A stretch of 64,000 bases of DNA, from NCBI GenBank assembly GCA_021029095.1, contig JAJOHG010000003.1, positions 930,001 through 994,000 on the forward strand, given 5' to 3'. The notes under the pieces were generated by a model. It had not been told where the DNA came from, searched no databases, and saw only the letters and a program-made list of their open reading frames with translations. The translations under genes were made by a program, and so were the position numbers. The first letter of the stretch is position 1. Each line of letters opens with the position of its first letter. Positions 23,468 to 33,875 of this stretch are shown here, in pieces. Origin of the DNA: Phellopilus nigrolimitatus (taxonomy: Eukaryota > Basidiomycota > Agaricomycetes > Hymenochaetales > Hymenochaetaceae).

Positions 23468-26048
23468 ATGACTTTTCTGCTCAGTTTTATCGTGTATGGT
23501 CTATGTATTGTGGCCTCGTCTAGGGCCATTCCAGGATCGTTAAGAGCACAAATTCCCAAGCTCAAAGAGCTCGTTGAACACCCTCGGGGGTGGATGAAAG
23601 GAAGTCCCGCTCCCGCGGATCACATCCTCGAGCTTCGTATCGCGCTCCCTCAGCCAAACTTCCATGTTCTGGAGCAGCATCTTTATGAAGTCAGTGACCC
23701 CAGTCACGAAAGATACGGAGAACACTTGTCAAAACAAGAAGTTGAGGACATTGTTGCTCCACAACCGGAGAGTGTCGAGCTGGTTGACGAATGGCTGATT
23801 TCTCATGGACTAAACATTGACGATTTTGTTCGATCCCCCGCTCGGGACTGGGTTACAGTGCGGGTTCCGGTTGCTGTAGCCGAGGCAATGCTAGAGACTG
23901 TGAGTTTAAATTGTATATGTTTTTCACGCGGAATAAAGAGCATTTATTCATTACTATAAAAAAGAAATATCATGTTTGGATTCACGGGGAGAGTGGAGAA
24001 TCGGGCATCCGGACCTTAGCTTACAGCGTTCCCGAGCACATTTACAACCATGTGGAGTTGATCCAACCGACGACGATGTTCAGTCGTATGAAAAAGCAGA
24101 AAACGACTTTCCGTTGGTCGAGTCATCAGGAGATGCCATCGCCGTCGAACGGTAGCAGAATCACTTTGCCAAACGGTGTTTCTGTCGATGCAAGCTGTAA
24201 CACAACGGTGACGATTACCTGCCTGAAGGAACTTTACAATGCTGTCGGCTTTAACGCGTCTGCGACCATAGGCAATCAAATAGGCATCACAGGATACCTC
24301 GGCCAATTCGCAAACATCGCGGACTTGCAACTCTTTTATGCAGATCAAAGGCCTGACGCCTTAAATTCTTCATTTAATTTTGTTTCCGTGAACGGTGAGT
24401 GGATAAGACCTCTCCAAAGGTCCCGTATACTATTATGACACGGGACAAGGCGGACAGAACTCACAGAACGTATCCGAGGCCGGTGACGAAGCCGATTTGG
24501 ATGTGCAATTCGCCTTTGGACTTACGTTCCCGACTCCTTCCACTTTTTTTTCGACAGCTGGATCGCCGCCGTTCATACCTGATATAGGTACACCAACGGA
24601 CACCAATGAGCCTTATACTATCGTCCGTGCATGTATCTAATTTATATGACTGTGAGACTCACCGCGTGGTTTTACAGTGGCTTGACTTCATTCTCTCGCA
24701 GGATAATCCGCCGCAGACTATCTCCACCAGCTACGGAGACGATGAGCAGACAGGCGAGTCGCTTTATGAGTACACCTCCACGGCTTTCTTATCGAATTTA
24801 TCTAGTACCTCAAAACTTCGCTCAGCGTGTATGCAATGGATTTGCTCAGTTAGGTAAGTTGCAGATTAAATATTTACTTGTCTCACATTTTGACTACCGC
24901 AGGTGCTCGCGGGGTCTCTTTAATGTTCAGCTCCGGAGACGGAGGAGTCGGAGATGGCGATCCCGACCCCGCGACCCAGCAGTGCTTTACGAATGACGGC
25001 CGTAACATAACTCGATTCGTCCCTGGCTTCCCTGCAAGCTGCCCATTGTACTGTGATTTGCTGACTTCAGTTGAAGGTATAATGTAAAGCTCAGCTTTGG
25101 TGAACTAGTGTCACAGCGGTCGGGGGAACCATCTTCGTCCCTGAAGTTGCGGTCTCCTTCTCTGGGGGCGGGTTCAGTAACATCGTAAGTGGTTTAATCC
25201 ACCCACGCTAAAATATTCCCGTGACTACTCGAATAGTTCACTCGTCCCTCCTATCAAGATGAAGTTGTTGAGGCGTATCTGGATGCGCTACCGAACTGGG
25301 ACTTTTGCAGGTCTTTTCAACCCGTAAGGCTTTCCCATCGGCTTCATGTCCGCCTTTCTGATTCGTCCTGTGTATTTAGCAACGGAAGGGTATGCTCACC
25401 GATAACACGCCTCGTACTCGATTTGTCTCATTCGTCACTTTACAGGCCATCCCAGACGTGTCTGCGCAGGCGGACAATTTCAGAATATTCTTGCAGGGAA
25501 GTCCGCTGCTCATCGGCGGAACATCCGCATCGTCACCGACCTTTGCTGGCTTTGTCAGTTTGTTGAACGATGTCAGACTGTCTAACGGCATGCCTCCCTT
25601 GGGGTTCTTGAATCCTTTCATCTACTCCACAGGTCAGACGGGCTTCAACGACATCACTGTCGGAAACAATCCCGGGTGCGGAACTCCAGGTAATATTGCA
25701 TATTACAATTTTCACTTCAAGTTCGCGCATTTATTCCAATGGAGGAAAGACTTGTTATTTTCCCCCTTTCCTCTTGGGGGGATGGGATGATTCCATTAAA
25801 GACAAAAGAGATTGGATCTGTTCAGCATACAGTTGCTTCTTCGATGAGGTGGTTCAAAATATTGACCTGTTGATCTATTTCCTCTGCTCAGGCTTTAATA
25901 CTTCCAAAGGCTGGGATCCTGGTCAGTCTTTCCCTTTCTATAGACTTTTCAATAAGATTGTGTTTGGGGCTCACCAACATATCAAATCCCAGTGACCGGT
26001 TTTGGGACGCCAGACTTTGGCAAACTGAAGGAACTTGTTCTGCAATGA
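23468..26048 (+). CDS. Secreted S53 peptidase (sedolisin/tripeptidyl-peptidase), with a possible frame break
   Basis: Acid serine-carboxyl peptidase, normally secreted as a zymogen. A signal peptide begins [18 protein letters not shown], followed by the prodomain ([19 protein letters not shown]). The catalytic domain has the Glu/Asp motif [15 protein letters not shown], the oxyanion Asp in [17 protein letters not shown], the nucleophile Ser in [13 protein letters not shown], and a calcium site in [18 protein letters not shown]. Exons: 23468-23899, 23965-24394, 24450-24622, 24678-24753, 24806-24853, 24903-25047, 25109-25184, 25237 to ~25323, 25380-25389 (10 nt), 25446-25689, then two more to the TGA at 26046. 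Intron 24754-24805 has a GC donor. In the eighth exon the conserved AGLFNP is one base out of frame with AYLDALPNW; splicing at 25311 instead keeps the frame but drops AGLFNP. The intron after 25689 is ~200 nt, long for this genome. Confidence 0.88.
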
Positions 26049-26527
26049 GACGCAGTCGAGTTTGGACTTAGGGATCAAGTACAGTCACGTCTGGTGCGTA
26101 TATGTAGGTGAAATAGGTGTTTCATTGTAAAGAAGATCTTGTCGGCTTCGCGTTTGCTGAAGTAGACGGGAACAGTGAAAAGATCAAGGCAAACCATGTG
26201 TTCGGACCTTTTCGGCGCCAGGATTGGAAATTGTTGTGAAAAACAAATTGACACCGAGAACGTTTCCATCATCAGTCTGGGTGCCGGAAGGTACCACCAA
26301 AGTCGTGAGAAGAAGCTCCAAGTCTTCGGCGTAACAATCATTCAATCTCATTGAGTAGAATGAAACATGCCGACAGGTACCTCTGCTGATTCCTGACGAG
26401 TTTGTGGCGCTCAATAAATTAGTTTTTAAGGAACACAGACCTAGTTTCGCTCGATTCTGACAACATATTAATACCCATTGGAAAATAATAAAAAACGAAT
26501 ACACAAAAATACAAAGTCCCAGCAAGA
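26049..26527. other. Convergent intergenic region
   Basis: 3' flanks of the S53 peptidase and the Hep59/Tls1 gene. AT-rich; no gene seen. Confidence 0.5.
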
Positions 26528-27780
26528 TCATCTCCTCATTCTCTTCTTGAAGCGCTCCATAACCTGGTTTTCAAGGATCGCCAGTGAGTAACAATAAACA
26601 GAAAATGAGAAGGACATAGCGCTACACTTACCATCTCATCTGTGGCAGTTTGGCTCCTCTCGTTATTCCGGCGCGGCTCGTGGTTTTCAGGGCGCAAACC
26701 CATCGCATCCAGCTTTGCATCTCGAATAATGTCTGCGTCTGATTTATGCTTCAAATTTGGTTTAAAGACTAGAGCACAGAAGTTAGGTTAATCATGACGA
26801 CGTTTTGAGTAAGCAAGAGCACATACAACGAGTGGCGGCTAAGTGCTCCTCGTCGTTGTTCTTCCGCTTCTCCTTTCGCGCATCAGCGACTAAGCGTTTT
26901 GCTTTTTCCGTCTCTTCGATGTTCTTCAGGCGAGTACTTCAATGTAGTTTTTAGTTGGTTGGTGTGGTAAGTTCTAGATTGAGCAACGTACTCCATGCCT
27001 AAGTCCACCTCGGGAATGGCTGTCAGCATCGACAGACTGTTCGTGACGCTACCCTCTTCCAGTGCTTTCGCATTCTGCGCTCTGTACTTGTCTGGCAGGC
27101 GGAAGAGCTCATCCTGGTCGTCAAGCGGCTTTGGTGGACCCTCTTCAGACGTCTCATCTTGCCCTCCACGGCGCATCTTCATATTTTCCTCAATGTAGGC
27201 CATCCTATGTCACAGCAACAGTTAAACTACGCGAAATTTGCTTTGGATACGGGCACTCACATATGTTTGTCAACGTCGAGAGCATTTGTCTGTCCCGTGA
27301 AATTACTATTGCGGACGACACGGCGCGCTTTGCTCTCTTCAAACTCTCGGCCTCTAACTCTCGGTCAGGAACTGAGAACTTGATACAATGGTAAGATTTA
27401 CGCACTCCTCCTCATCTGGTTCTTTTTTCGCAGCCTTGATGAGCCCGACAGGTGTGGTAGTTGCGTCGTCCGCAGTCGCTTTCTTTTTCTTCCGAGGCTC
27501 GCCTTTGTTGAGCTTGGCAATGTCAATGCCCTGCCGCAAGCGGCGGAGCCTGCGAAGTTCAAGGAGCTCGTCTAAGCTATGCGGTAGGTGATGAATACCG
27601 TGCTGTAATGGCTGATGGAGCAACTTCAGAGACGCACGGTAGGTTATTATCGTCGGCAGAGTCTGCTGGCGCATCTACAGCAGACTCTTGCGGTTCCTGG
27701 TCTAGCTCATGGGTACGCTCATGAGTACGCGCCGCTGGCCTATTTCGTTTTTTGAAGGTTACTGTTGGTTCGGACGACAT
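26528..27780 (-). CDS. tls1: Hep59/C9orf78/Tls1-family spliceosome-associated protein
   Basis: This family (human C9orf78, fission yeast Tls1) associates with the spliceosomal helicase Brr2 and influences splice-site choice; loss in fission yeast affects telomere length and heterochromatin. Seven exons fit: 27780-27638, 27576-27406, 27353-27261, 27204-26992, 26936-26827, 26768-26632, 26563-26528. Signatures are LDELLELRRLRRLRQGIDI, NFTGQTNALDVDKHMMAYIE, LTAIPEVDLGM and TRLKNIEETEKAKRL. The N-terminus begins MSSEPTVTFKKRNRP, the expected short basic start, and the C-terminus ends ERFKKRMRR. Highly charged throughout, as in homologues. The family is certain; the splicing role is carried over from its relatives. 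Confidence 0.92.
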
Positions 27781-28519
27781 CGTGCGACCTTGCGGTTGCG
27801 GCGGAATTGCGAGGACTTGTTCTGCGCGAGGCATCACGCTATACGTGACGATTACGCACGTGTTGTCACAGCGTCGAGCATGCCCCATGTGCTTTCTCTG
27901 GACTATGCTTCTGACTGTTGATATCGGTATGTTGTGCATGCTCGCAGACGATCGTCTTCTTCCTCATCTGTCTTGATTACCCTCGTGCTGCATGATCAAA
28001 TCGAAGAGCGATATAACTGTACAAGATAGAGATTGTATCGCCTAGCCCCGTGCCAGGACTAGCTATAATTCTCGAACGACCTTCTCTGTGTATCGTCTGT
28101 TAGAAAAAAAGCATCGCTAAATCGCAAGCACGCCTCCTGACGTCTCTAGTGTCCAGATTCGCACTTCCTCTTTGCTTCCTTCTGCCGCCATGAAGATACC
28201 TAAATATGCACACGCCAAGAGAAGGATGATTGCTGGCAATCTATGTCCACATGGCATCCTCAAACATAACATGGCTGCTAAGTCGTGCTCAACTCGTAAA
28301 CGTCCAACCATCTGCTTTTTGCGCCTTAGAACGCATGTGCTCATTTTCCCAATTGAACACCTAATGCATCTCCGGCGAGATGCCATCAAACTGCCCGTAT
28401 CTTGAGCGAAGCATAAATGCTCCGAAGCGGCGGGCTCAGCTCGACAGACTTGCAAAGCCCCTCCTCTTCGTTTCTCAGTCCAATTTCTCCTGAACTTCTC
28501 TCGTAGCGCTACAACGAGT
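27781..28519. other. Divergent intergenic region
   Basis: 739 bp between the Hep59/Tls1 and HNH start codons. A minus-strand ORF (28117-28689) overlaps the HNH signal-peptide exon and looks like a shadow. No clear regulatory site. Confidence 0.45.
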
Positions 28520-29397
28520 ATGGCCGCTTGCAAATACACGTCGCTTGCAGCCCTCTTCGGTTTCATTCTCTTGCTATCGTCCAACACTACCGCTGCACCT
28601 ATATTCATCCGCTCTCTGCCGACGCCTATCTCCGCAACGACTGCACGGGCATACCTCGCTTCCTGTGAGCTGTTTTCTGCAGCCTTCACTGAATATTCTT
28701 AGTTACACTTCTCCGTCCTTTTTTAAAGTGACTGTCGCCACTGACTCGAATTCCCCCGCATACTCACGTGACGAATTCAAAACTTGGGATACAAGTAAGG
28801 ACTTGCATCTATTTTTGAAATTTGATTCTGACCGAACTGCTAATAAGTCTCCGGGACATGCGATACGCGCGAGAGTCTGTACAATCGACTACAAGTTCTA
28901 GCAAACGCATGGTATTCATCTAATCTATCTAGCCGTTCTCAAGCGCGACGGAACCAACGTCGTCGTGAACAGCGCTTGCGCTTCGACCTCGGGAACCTGG
29001 GTCTCGCCGTATGACGGCGTCACGACCACCGATGCTAGCGACTTCGATATTGTGCTTCTTGCTTCTTGCTTGTCTCATCCTAGAGACGGACTAAATTTTT
29101 GTGCTTTATCAGGACCATCTCGTGCCTTTAAAGGAGGCATGGATCTCCGGTGCGCGCGATTGGACTTCAGCGCAGCGCGAGGCGTTCGCGAACGACCTCA
29201 CGCGCCCGCAGCTTGTCGCGGTCGACGCGAGCATCAACCGCAGCAAAGGCGACGAGGACGTCGCGTCGTTCGTGCCGCCGCTCGACTCGTACGTGTGCAC
29301 GTACGTACGCGCGTGGGTGCAGGTGAAGCACTACTACGACCTCACGATTGACTCTGGCGAGAAGGACGCGCTCGAGAACTACCTCACGAACTGCTGA
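28520..29397 (+). CDS. Secreted HNH endonuclease-family protein (GmrSD/DUF1524-type)
   Basis: Five exons fit: 28520-28664, 28729-28794, 28848-28874, 28933-29051, 29113-29397, giving ~213 residues. A signal peptide (SLAALFGFILLLSSNTTAAP) implies secretion. The mature region runs YSRDEFKTWDTISGTC, RETVLKRDGTNVVV and SGTWVSPYDGV, then the HNH core DFDIDHLVPLKEAWISGARD with the metal/catalytic DH pair, QREAFANDLTRPQLVAVDAS and the second motif NRSKGDED. The intron at 29052-29112 falls between DI and DH. Small proteins of this type occur in bacteria (secreted) and many saprotrophic fungi; extracellular DNA or RNA degradation is likely. The third exon is only 27 nt. The last exon is strikingly GC-rich compared with the first four. 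HIS6 follows 182 bp downstream. Confidence 0.85.
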
Positions 29398-29579
29398 GCA
29401 TACAATGGAAGGGGAGTAGCTACGTAGGTTTCTCATTAAGGGTCTTAGGATTAGTTACGGTTTCGTATGAGTAGAACGTTCACTACTGTAGCAAAATAAT
29501 TAAATGAAGATGTATGATTTGCATCTTCCTCAGACCGAAAGCGGAAACCACAAGATCGCTACCCTCATAATCGACGCCC

Positions 29580-30891
29580 ATGTCCACAGCGCGCCGGCGA
29601 AGCGTCTTCCGGCCAGTGCATCGACCTGCACGACGGCCAGGTCAAGCAAATCGTCGGCGGCACGCTCTCCGGCGACGCCGCCGAGCTCAAGACGAACTTC
29701 GTAGCAAGGCACGTACTCTCTCCCGCCTCGCGCGTTCGCGCCGCACCGTGCTCACGCGCGGACTGTCGAAGTGAAGTGAAGTCGCCCGCTCACTTCGCGC
29801 GCCTGTATGCGCGATACGCGCTGCGCGGGGGGCACGTCATAAAGCTCGGGCTGGGGAACGACGACGCGGCGCGGACGGCGCTCGCAGCGTGGCCAGGTGC
29901 GTATTTCTGCCTATATGCGCGCGCTCGCTGCTCTGACTCTCCCGTTCATCCTCTCTCCACCGGATTGAAGGAGGCCTGCAGGTCGGAGGCGGGATAACCG
30001 ATAATAATGCCGCTGATTGGCTGGGCTTCGGCGCAAGCAAAGTACGCAGTCGTGCTCACCTCTGCGCGGAGAAGTCACTGAGTGGGCTGCAGGTCATCGT
30101 CACCTCCTTCCTCTTCCCCTCTGCGCGGTTCTCCCTCGAGCGTCTACAGGCGCTTTCGCAAACTATCGGGAAAGACAAACTCGTTGTAGACATTAGGTAC
30201 GGCTGAACGCATATATTTTGTCTTGTGTCTCAATTTAAAGTACATTTTTGGCACATTCGTAGCTGCCGCCGAAGAGGCACCAAATGGCTCGTCGCGATGA
30301 ACAAGTGGCAGGACATCACCGACATGGAAGTATGCCAAGGTGCGAAGCATAAATGTCCCCTTTTTTCTGAATGTCCATACTTATACCACCGTCAGAGTCC
30401 CTCGACATGCTCTCCGACTACTGCAGGTGAGCAGGCAGCCCACGAGCCGCGCATATACTCACGCTCGCCGCTGACCAGCGAGTTCCTCATCCACGCCGCC
30501 GACGTCGAGGGCCTTTGCAGGGGCATAGACGAGGAGCTGGTCTCCAGTACGTCTCAATCTCGTCTATACAATATCTGCGGTCTGTCACCTTAACTATATT
30601 ACTATGTCGCGCCCGCCTCTCTGCAGAGCTAGGCCAGTGGGTGCGGATCCCGACTACGTATGCCGGGGGCGCCAGGGACCTTTCGGACCTGGCGTTGGTC
30701 GACCGGCTGTCGGGCGGGCGCGTCGATCTCACGTACGGAAGGTGAGCGCTTTTTTGTCCGCAGACCTCCAGACGCCCCTTGCTCATGACGACGTCAGCTC
30801 GCTCGACATCTTCGGAGGCTCCCTGGTGAACTTCGAGGAGCTCGTATCGCTGAACAAGGAGCACGCAGAATCGAATGCGAGCCTTTGTTAG
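29580..30891 (+). CDS. HIS6: HIS6: ProFAR isomerase of histidine biosynthesis, 1-nt frame problem near the start
   Basis: Catalyses the fourth step of histidine synthesis (ProFAR to PRFAR, an Amadori rearrangement in a TIM barrel). Nine exons fit: 29580-29712, 29782-29896, 29971-30041, 30093-30196, 30263-30339, 30396-30426, 30479-30546, 30627-30741, 30798-30891. Conserved blocks: [18 protein letters not shown] with the catalytic Asp, [78 protein letters not shown] and [12 protein letters not shown] with [17 protein letters not shown]. The ATG at 29580 reads [12 protein letters not shown], the expected start, but one surplus base (about 29616) separates it from CIDLHDGQ. No GT donor allows an intron there. 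The rest is intact. Exon 6 is 31 nt. Confidence 0.9.
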
Positions 30892-31123
30892 CCTTGAAAA
30901 AGACGGCCTGGAGGAAGGGAGGGCCGCAGTACATGTAGTCCGCTACCATATACATCGGAAATGGGAAGTCTTCGCCTGCACGCCAGAAACGCTGTCAAGA
31001 AAATGCATTCATGTATTCCAAAGCGAACGCTGCACAATATTCATACAACATTCTGCTCACTCGGAGTTTTCTGATCTAAGAAGTCCTTAGATAACGCAGC
31101 CTATGTACTATGCACGCCTATAC

Positions 31124-33229
31124 CTAAAGCTTTGCCCTCGCCTTCGCTTCCGCCGCGCCCTCGCCATCCACGGCAGAACCACCGGGCACGTTCAGGCGCT
31201 CCACGCGCGCCTGCTCCGCGCGCCCGTCCTCCCACCACACGACAGTCACGGTCACGTCGTCCCTGTAGCGCCGCGACAGCGGCGCCGGGATGCTCAGCAG
31301 CTGGCGCAGGCGCGCGGTGTCCCCGCCGCCGAAGGCGTTGCGCACGAGGTGCGCAGCGGGGTCCGCGTCGACGAAGGCCCACGCGTGGCCGTCGCGCTCG
31401 CTCGCATTCGCGTTCGCGCCCCCCTTGTTTTTGCCCTCGACGCCCGGCGTGCCGAGGCGCGTGGGTGCGCGCGCGGCGAGCTCGGCGCGCGAGACGGCGG
31501 GCGCGCGCAGCCCCGCGAGGTGCCCGGCGACGAGCGCGACGGCGTCCCGCGAGGAGAGCTGGTCCCAGAGGCCGTCGGTGGCGAGGACGAGGAAGCGCAG
31601 AGCGGGGCGGGCGGGCTCCGCGGCGGTGGGGCGGGCCGCGGAGACTGGGGCAGAGCTGGATGCGGCGGTGGAAGGGGGGAGGGAGCCGGAAGCGGGTGAC
31701 GGTGGAGAGGAGGCAGGGAAGGGCATGGGGGGACCTGTCTCGGACAGGGGGAGGAAGTCGAGCTTCCGGTGCGTGATCACCGGCTGGGCGGTGACGTACG
31801 GAGGCGTCTTGAAGTCCGCCGGCGGGCGGCGCATCGGCTGGTTGTTCCCAGTCGAGGAAGACGCGCGCCAGCCTGCGGGTGCCGTGTCGTGTGCCGGTGG
31901 GGGTTTTTCGCAGGCGGGGCGAGTCAGGCGGTTCGGGAGCGGGGAATCACATCAATCAATTGTGGTGCGGAGAGATGCGCGGACGAGGAGAGGGAAGACG
32001 CACAGCTGCTGCACCTTGAACGGCCACTTGTAGCGCGCGTCGCCGAAGGCGCGCGAGGGCTCAAGACCGCCGAGGACGCGCCCGCGCTGGATCACGGTCG
32101 ACGCCTCTTCCTGCGGGTGCTCGGACTGCATCCTACAATAGACGCCGCGAACGCGTTAGAGTTAAACGTGCTTGGTTCTTTTTTACTAAGCACGAGAGAC
32201 GCGCGTACCGCTTGAGCTCGCTCGGGTTGCGCCCGGTTTGGTCCTCGCTGAGGACCTCGACGCGCCACGTGCCCGTGCCGTCGGGCGCCTCTTCCCAGAC
32301 GCCCGCGACTGCGCGGCAGTCGCCTGTGCACGCGACATAAAGGTCGCGATGCGCTGTGTCTAGAAGGGCGAGGAGGGCGCAACTGCCTTGGGATTATCGA
32401 TAAGCGCGTGTACAAATGTATGTGAGAACGCCGACTACGTAAATAAAGACCTACCGGATAGCGCGGGGAGCATGGACGGGAGTGCCATGGGGTGCTGACT
32501 CAGGTCGGGCGCGGGGTCGCTCGACTTGGACTGCGCGAGGTGCTCAGCGATCAGGCGCAGCGGGGCATTGACGATCTCGGAGTCGGCCATGGCAAATGCG
32601 GTTTGGATGGCGAGCGACACGTACGTCGGGTCGCCGGCGAAAGAGACGTGCCGCGTGTGCGGCTTGTGAGATGTTGACGAAAGAAGCGAGTAGACGCCGT
32701 CGAGCCAGCCCGCCTTCTCGAGACGCGGGACGTAGGCGCTCTGCATCTGCGCCAGTTCGTGGAGCTGGAGCGCGACGGCGGGGATGAGCGTCCTGGCGAG
32801 GAGGCGCGAGGTGTGGGGGCCGCCGTGGCCGTCCATGACGGAGAAGAAGAGGTAGTCGCCGTCAGAGGCGCTCGCGCCTGGGGCGGGGTCGCGCTCGACG
32901 ATGGCGTCGGCTCTGGCGTCCTCGATGGGGCTGTTGGACGCGAGCTGGGCGGACGCGTGCTTCCAGACGATGCCGCCTGGGCGGGCGACGGCGCGGGACG
33001 AGGCGTAGGCGCGGATGCGCATGTCGACGTCGGACATAGCGAGGAGGGGGACCGCCTGGGTGGTGTACGCGCGCTTGCCGTCGGGCCCGGCAAGGCTGGA
33101 GCGCACGGGGAGGTCGAAGGAGTCCTGGTGCGCGGCGCGCGGACGCCGGGAATAGGCGTGGTAGAGATAGGCGGAGGAGCCGATGACGGTTGCGGAGGCG
33201 GCGGCTGCCCGCCAGGGATGACGGAGCAT
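31124..33229 (-). CDS. Mitochondrial PP2C-type phosphatase (pyruvate dehydrogenase phosphatase-like)
   Basis: A Mg/Mn-dependent Ser/Thr phosphatase, closest in layout to PDP/Ptc5, which reactivates pyruvate dehydrogenase in the mitochondrial matrix. Four exons: 33229-32455, 32386-32209, 32132-32004, 31872-31124. The N-terminus (MLRHPWRAAAASATVIGSSA) is basic and hydrophobic, compatible with mitochondrial targeting plus a membrane anchor. Metal-binding PP2C motifs follow in order: SPIEDARAD, YLFFSVMDGHGGPHTSRLLA, GSCALLALLD, VACTGDCRAV, GLEPSRAFGDARYKW, RFLVLATDGLWDQLSS and YRDDVTVTVVWWED. Joining exons 3 and 4 gives QQLLARVFLDWEQP, then the frame must shift by one base near 31841 to reach MRRPPADFKTPPYVT. 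Either an error, a decay event or an unusual splice explains this. Codon use is strongly GC-biased. Confidence 0.88.
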
Positions 33230-33875
33230 TCGAGGGCGGCGGCGGGCGGCGGACGTTGAGCGGGCACCGCGGGCAGACGTCGAACGGATAGCCTGGGGGT
33301 GGCGTCGGCGTCGGGTCGGGACGCGTGACAGGCCGGGTCACGGGCCGGCCCCTTTAACTGAGGCTTGGGAGTTACGGCATCTGTGTCGGCGGATGCCGAA
33401 ATGGAGGCGCTGCCCCTGTGTTCGCATCTGCAAAAGAGCGCGCGGAGGGAGCGAGGGGGAAAGGACGTATTGGGCATGTTTTTCATTTGGACACGGTGGA
33501 TGAGTCAAGGCCGGAGCTCGATTAGGGGCCGGTCTTGGAACGGGAAAGCCAGCAATGCTCGTATGCTTGGTCAGCGCTGCAGCTACCGAAAGCGGTTAAC
33601 GCTGACTCGTCCACCTTCACCCGCTCTGCCCATCCCCCGCGCCATCCGCCATCCGCCATCTGTCTCGCCTTGTCCTCCCCCTTTTGTCCTCCGACGCCCC
33701 CTCTCCGCTCCCACGCTGCGCCCGCTGGCCTCGCCCGACACGCATGCTGCATAGCCCATTGTCCCCAGGCGACTATAAATCACAAGCTGCCAACGGCGCC
33801 TCTCTTCCACCAACGCCCACGTCGTCTCTCCAATATACATACATACCCCCAACCGTGTGCGATTCCATTGTAGAT
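33230..33875. promoter_or_regulatory. Divergent upstream region of the PP2C and hypothetical genes
   Basis: 646 bp. The plus-strand half is pyrimidine-rich (33600-33840), typical of fungal promoters and 5' UTRs. No confident binding sites. Confidence 0.35.

Noticed and set aside
28117..28689. 190-codon minus-strand ORF upstream of and overlapping the HNH gene
   Set aside because: No recognisable domain, and it is antisense to a clear signal-peptide exon.
29346..29351. TGACTC (Gcn4-like site) ~230 bp upstream of HIS6
   Set aside because: It lies inside the HNH coding exon, and a six-base match is expected by chance; no second site nearby.
31290..32033. Long plus-strand ORFs (up to 247 codons) across the PP2C gene
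   Set aside because: They lie antisense to conserved PP2C motifs and have Arg/Ala-rich composition typical of shadows of GC-rich exons.
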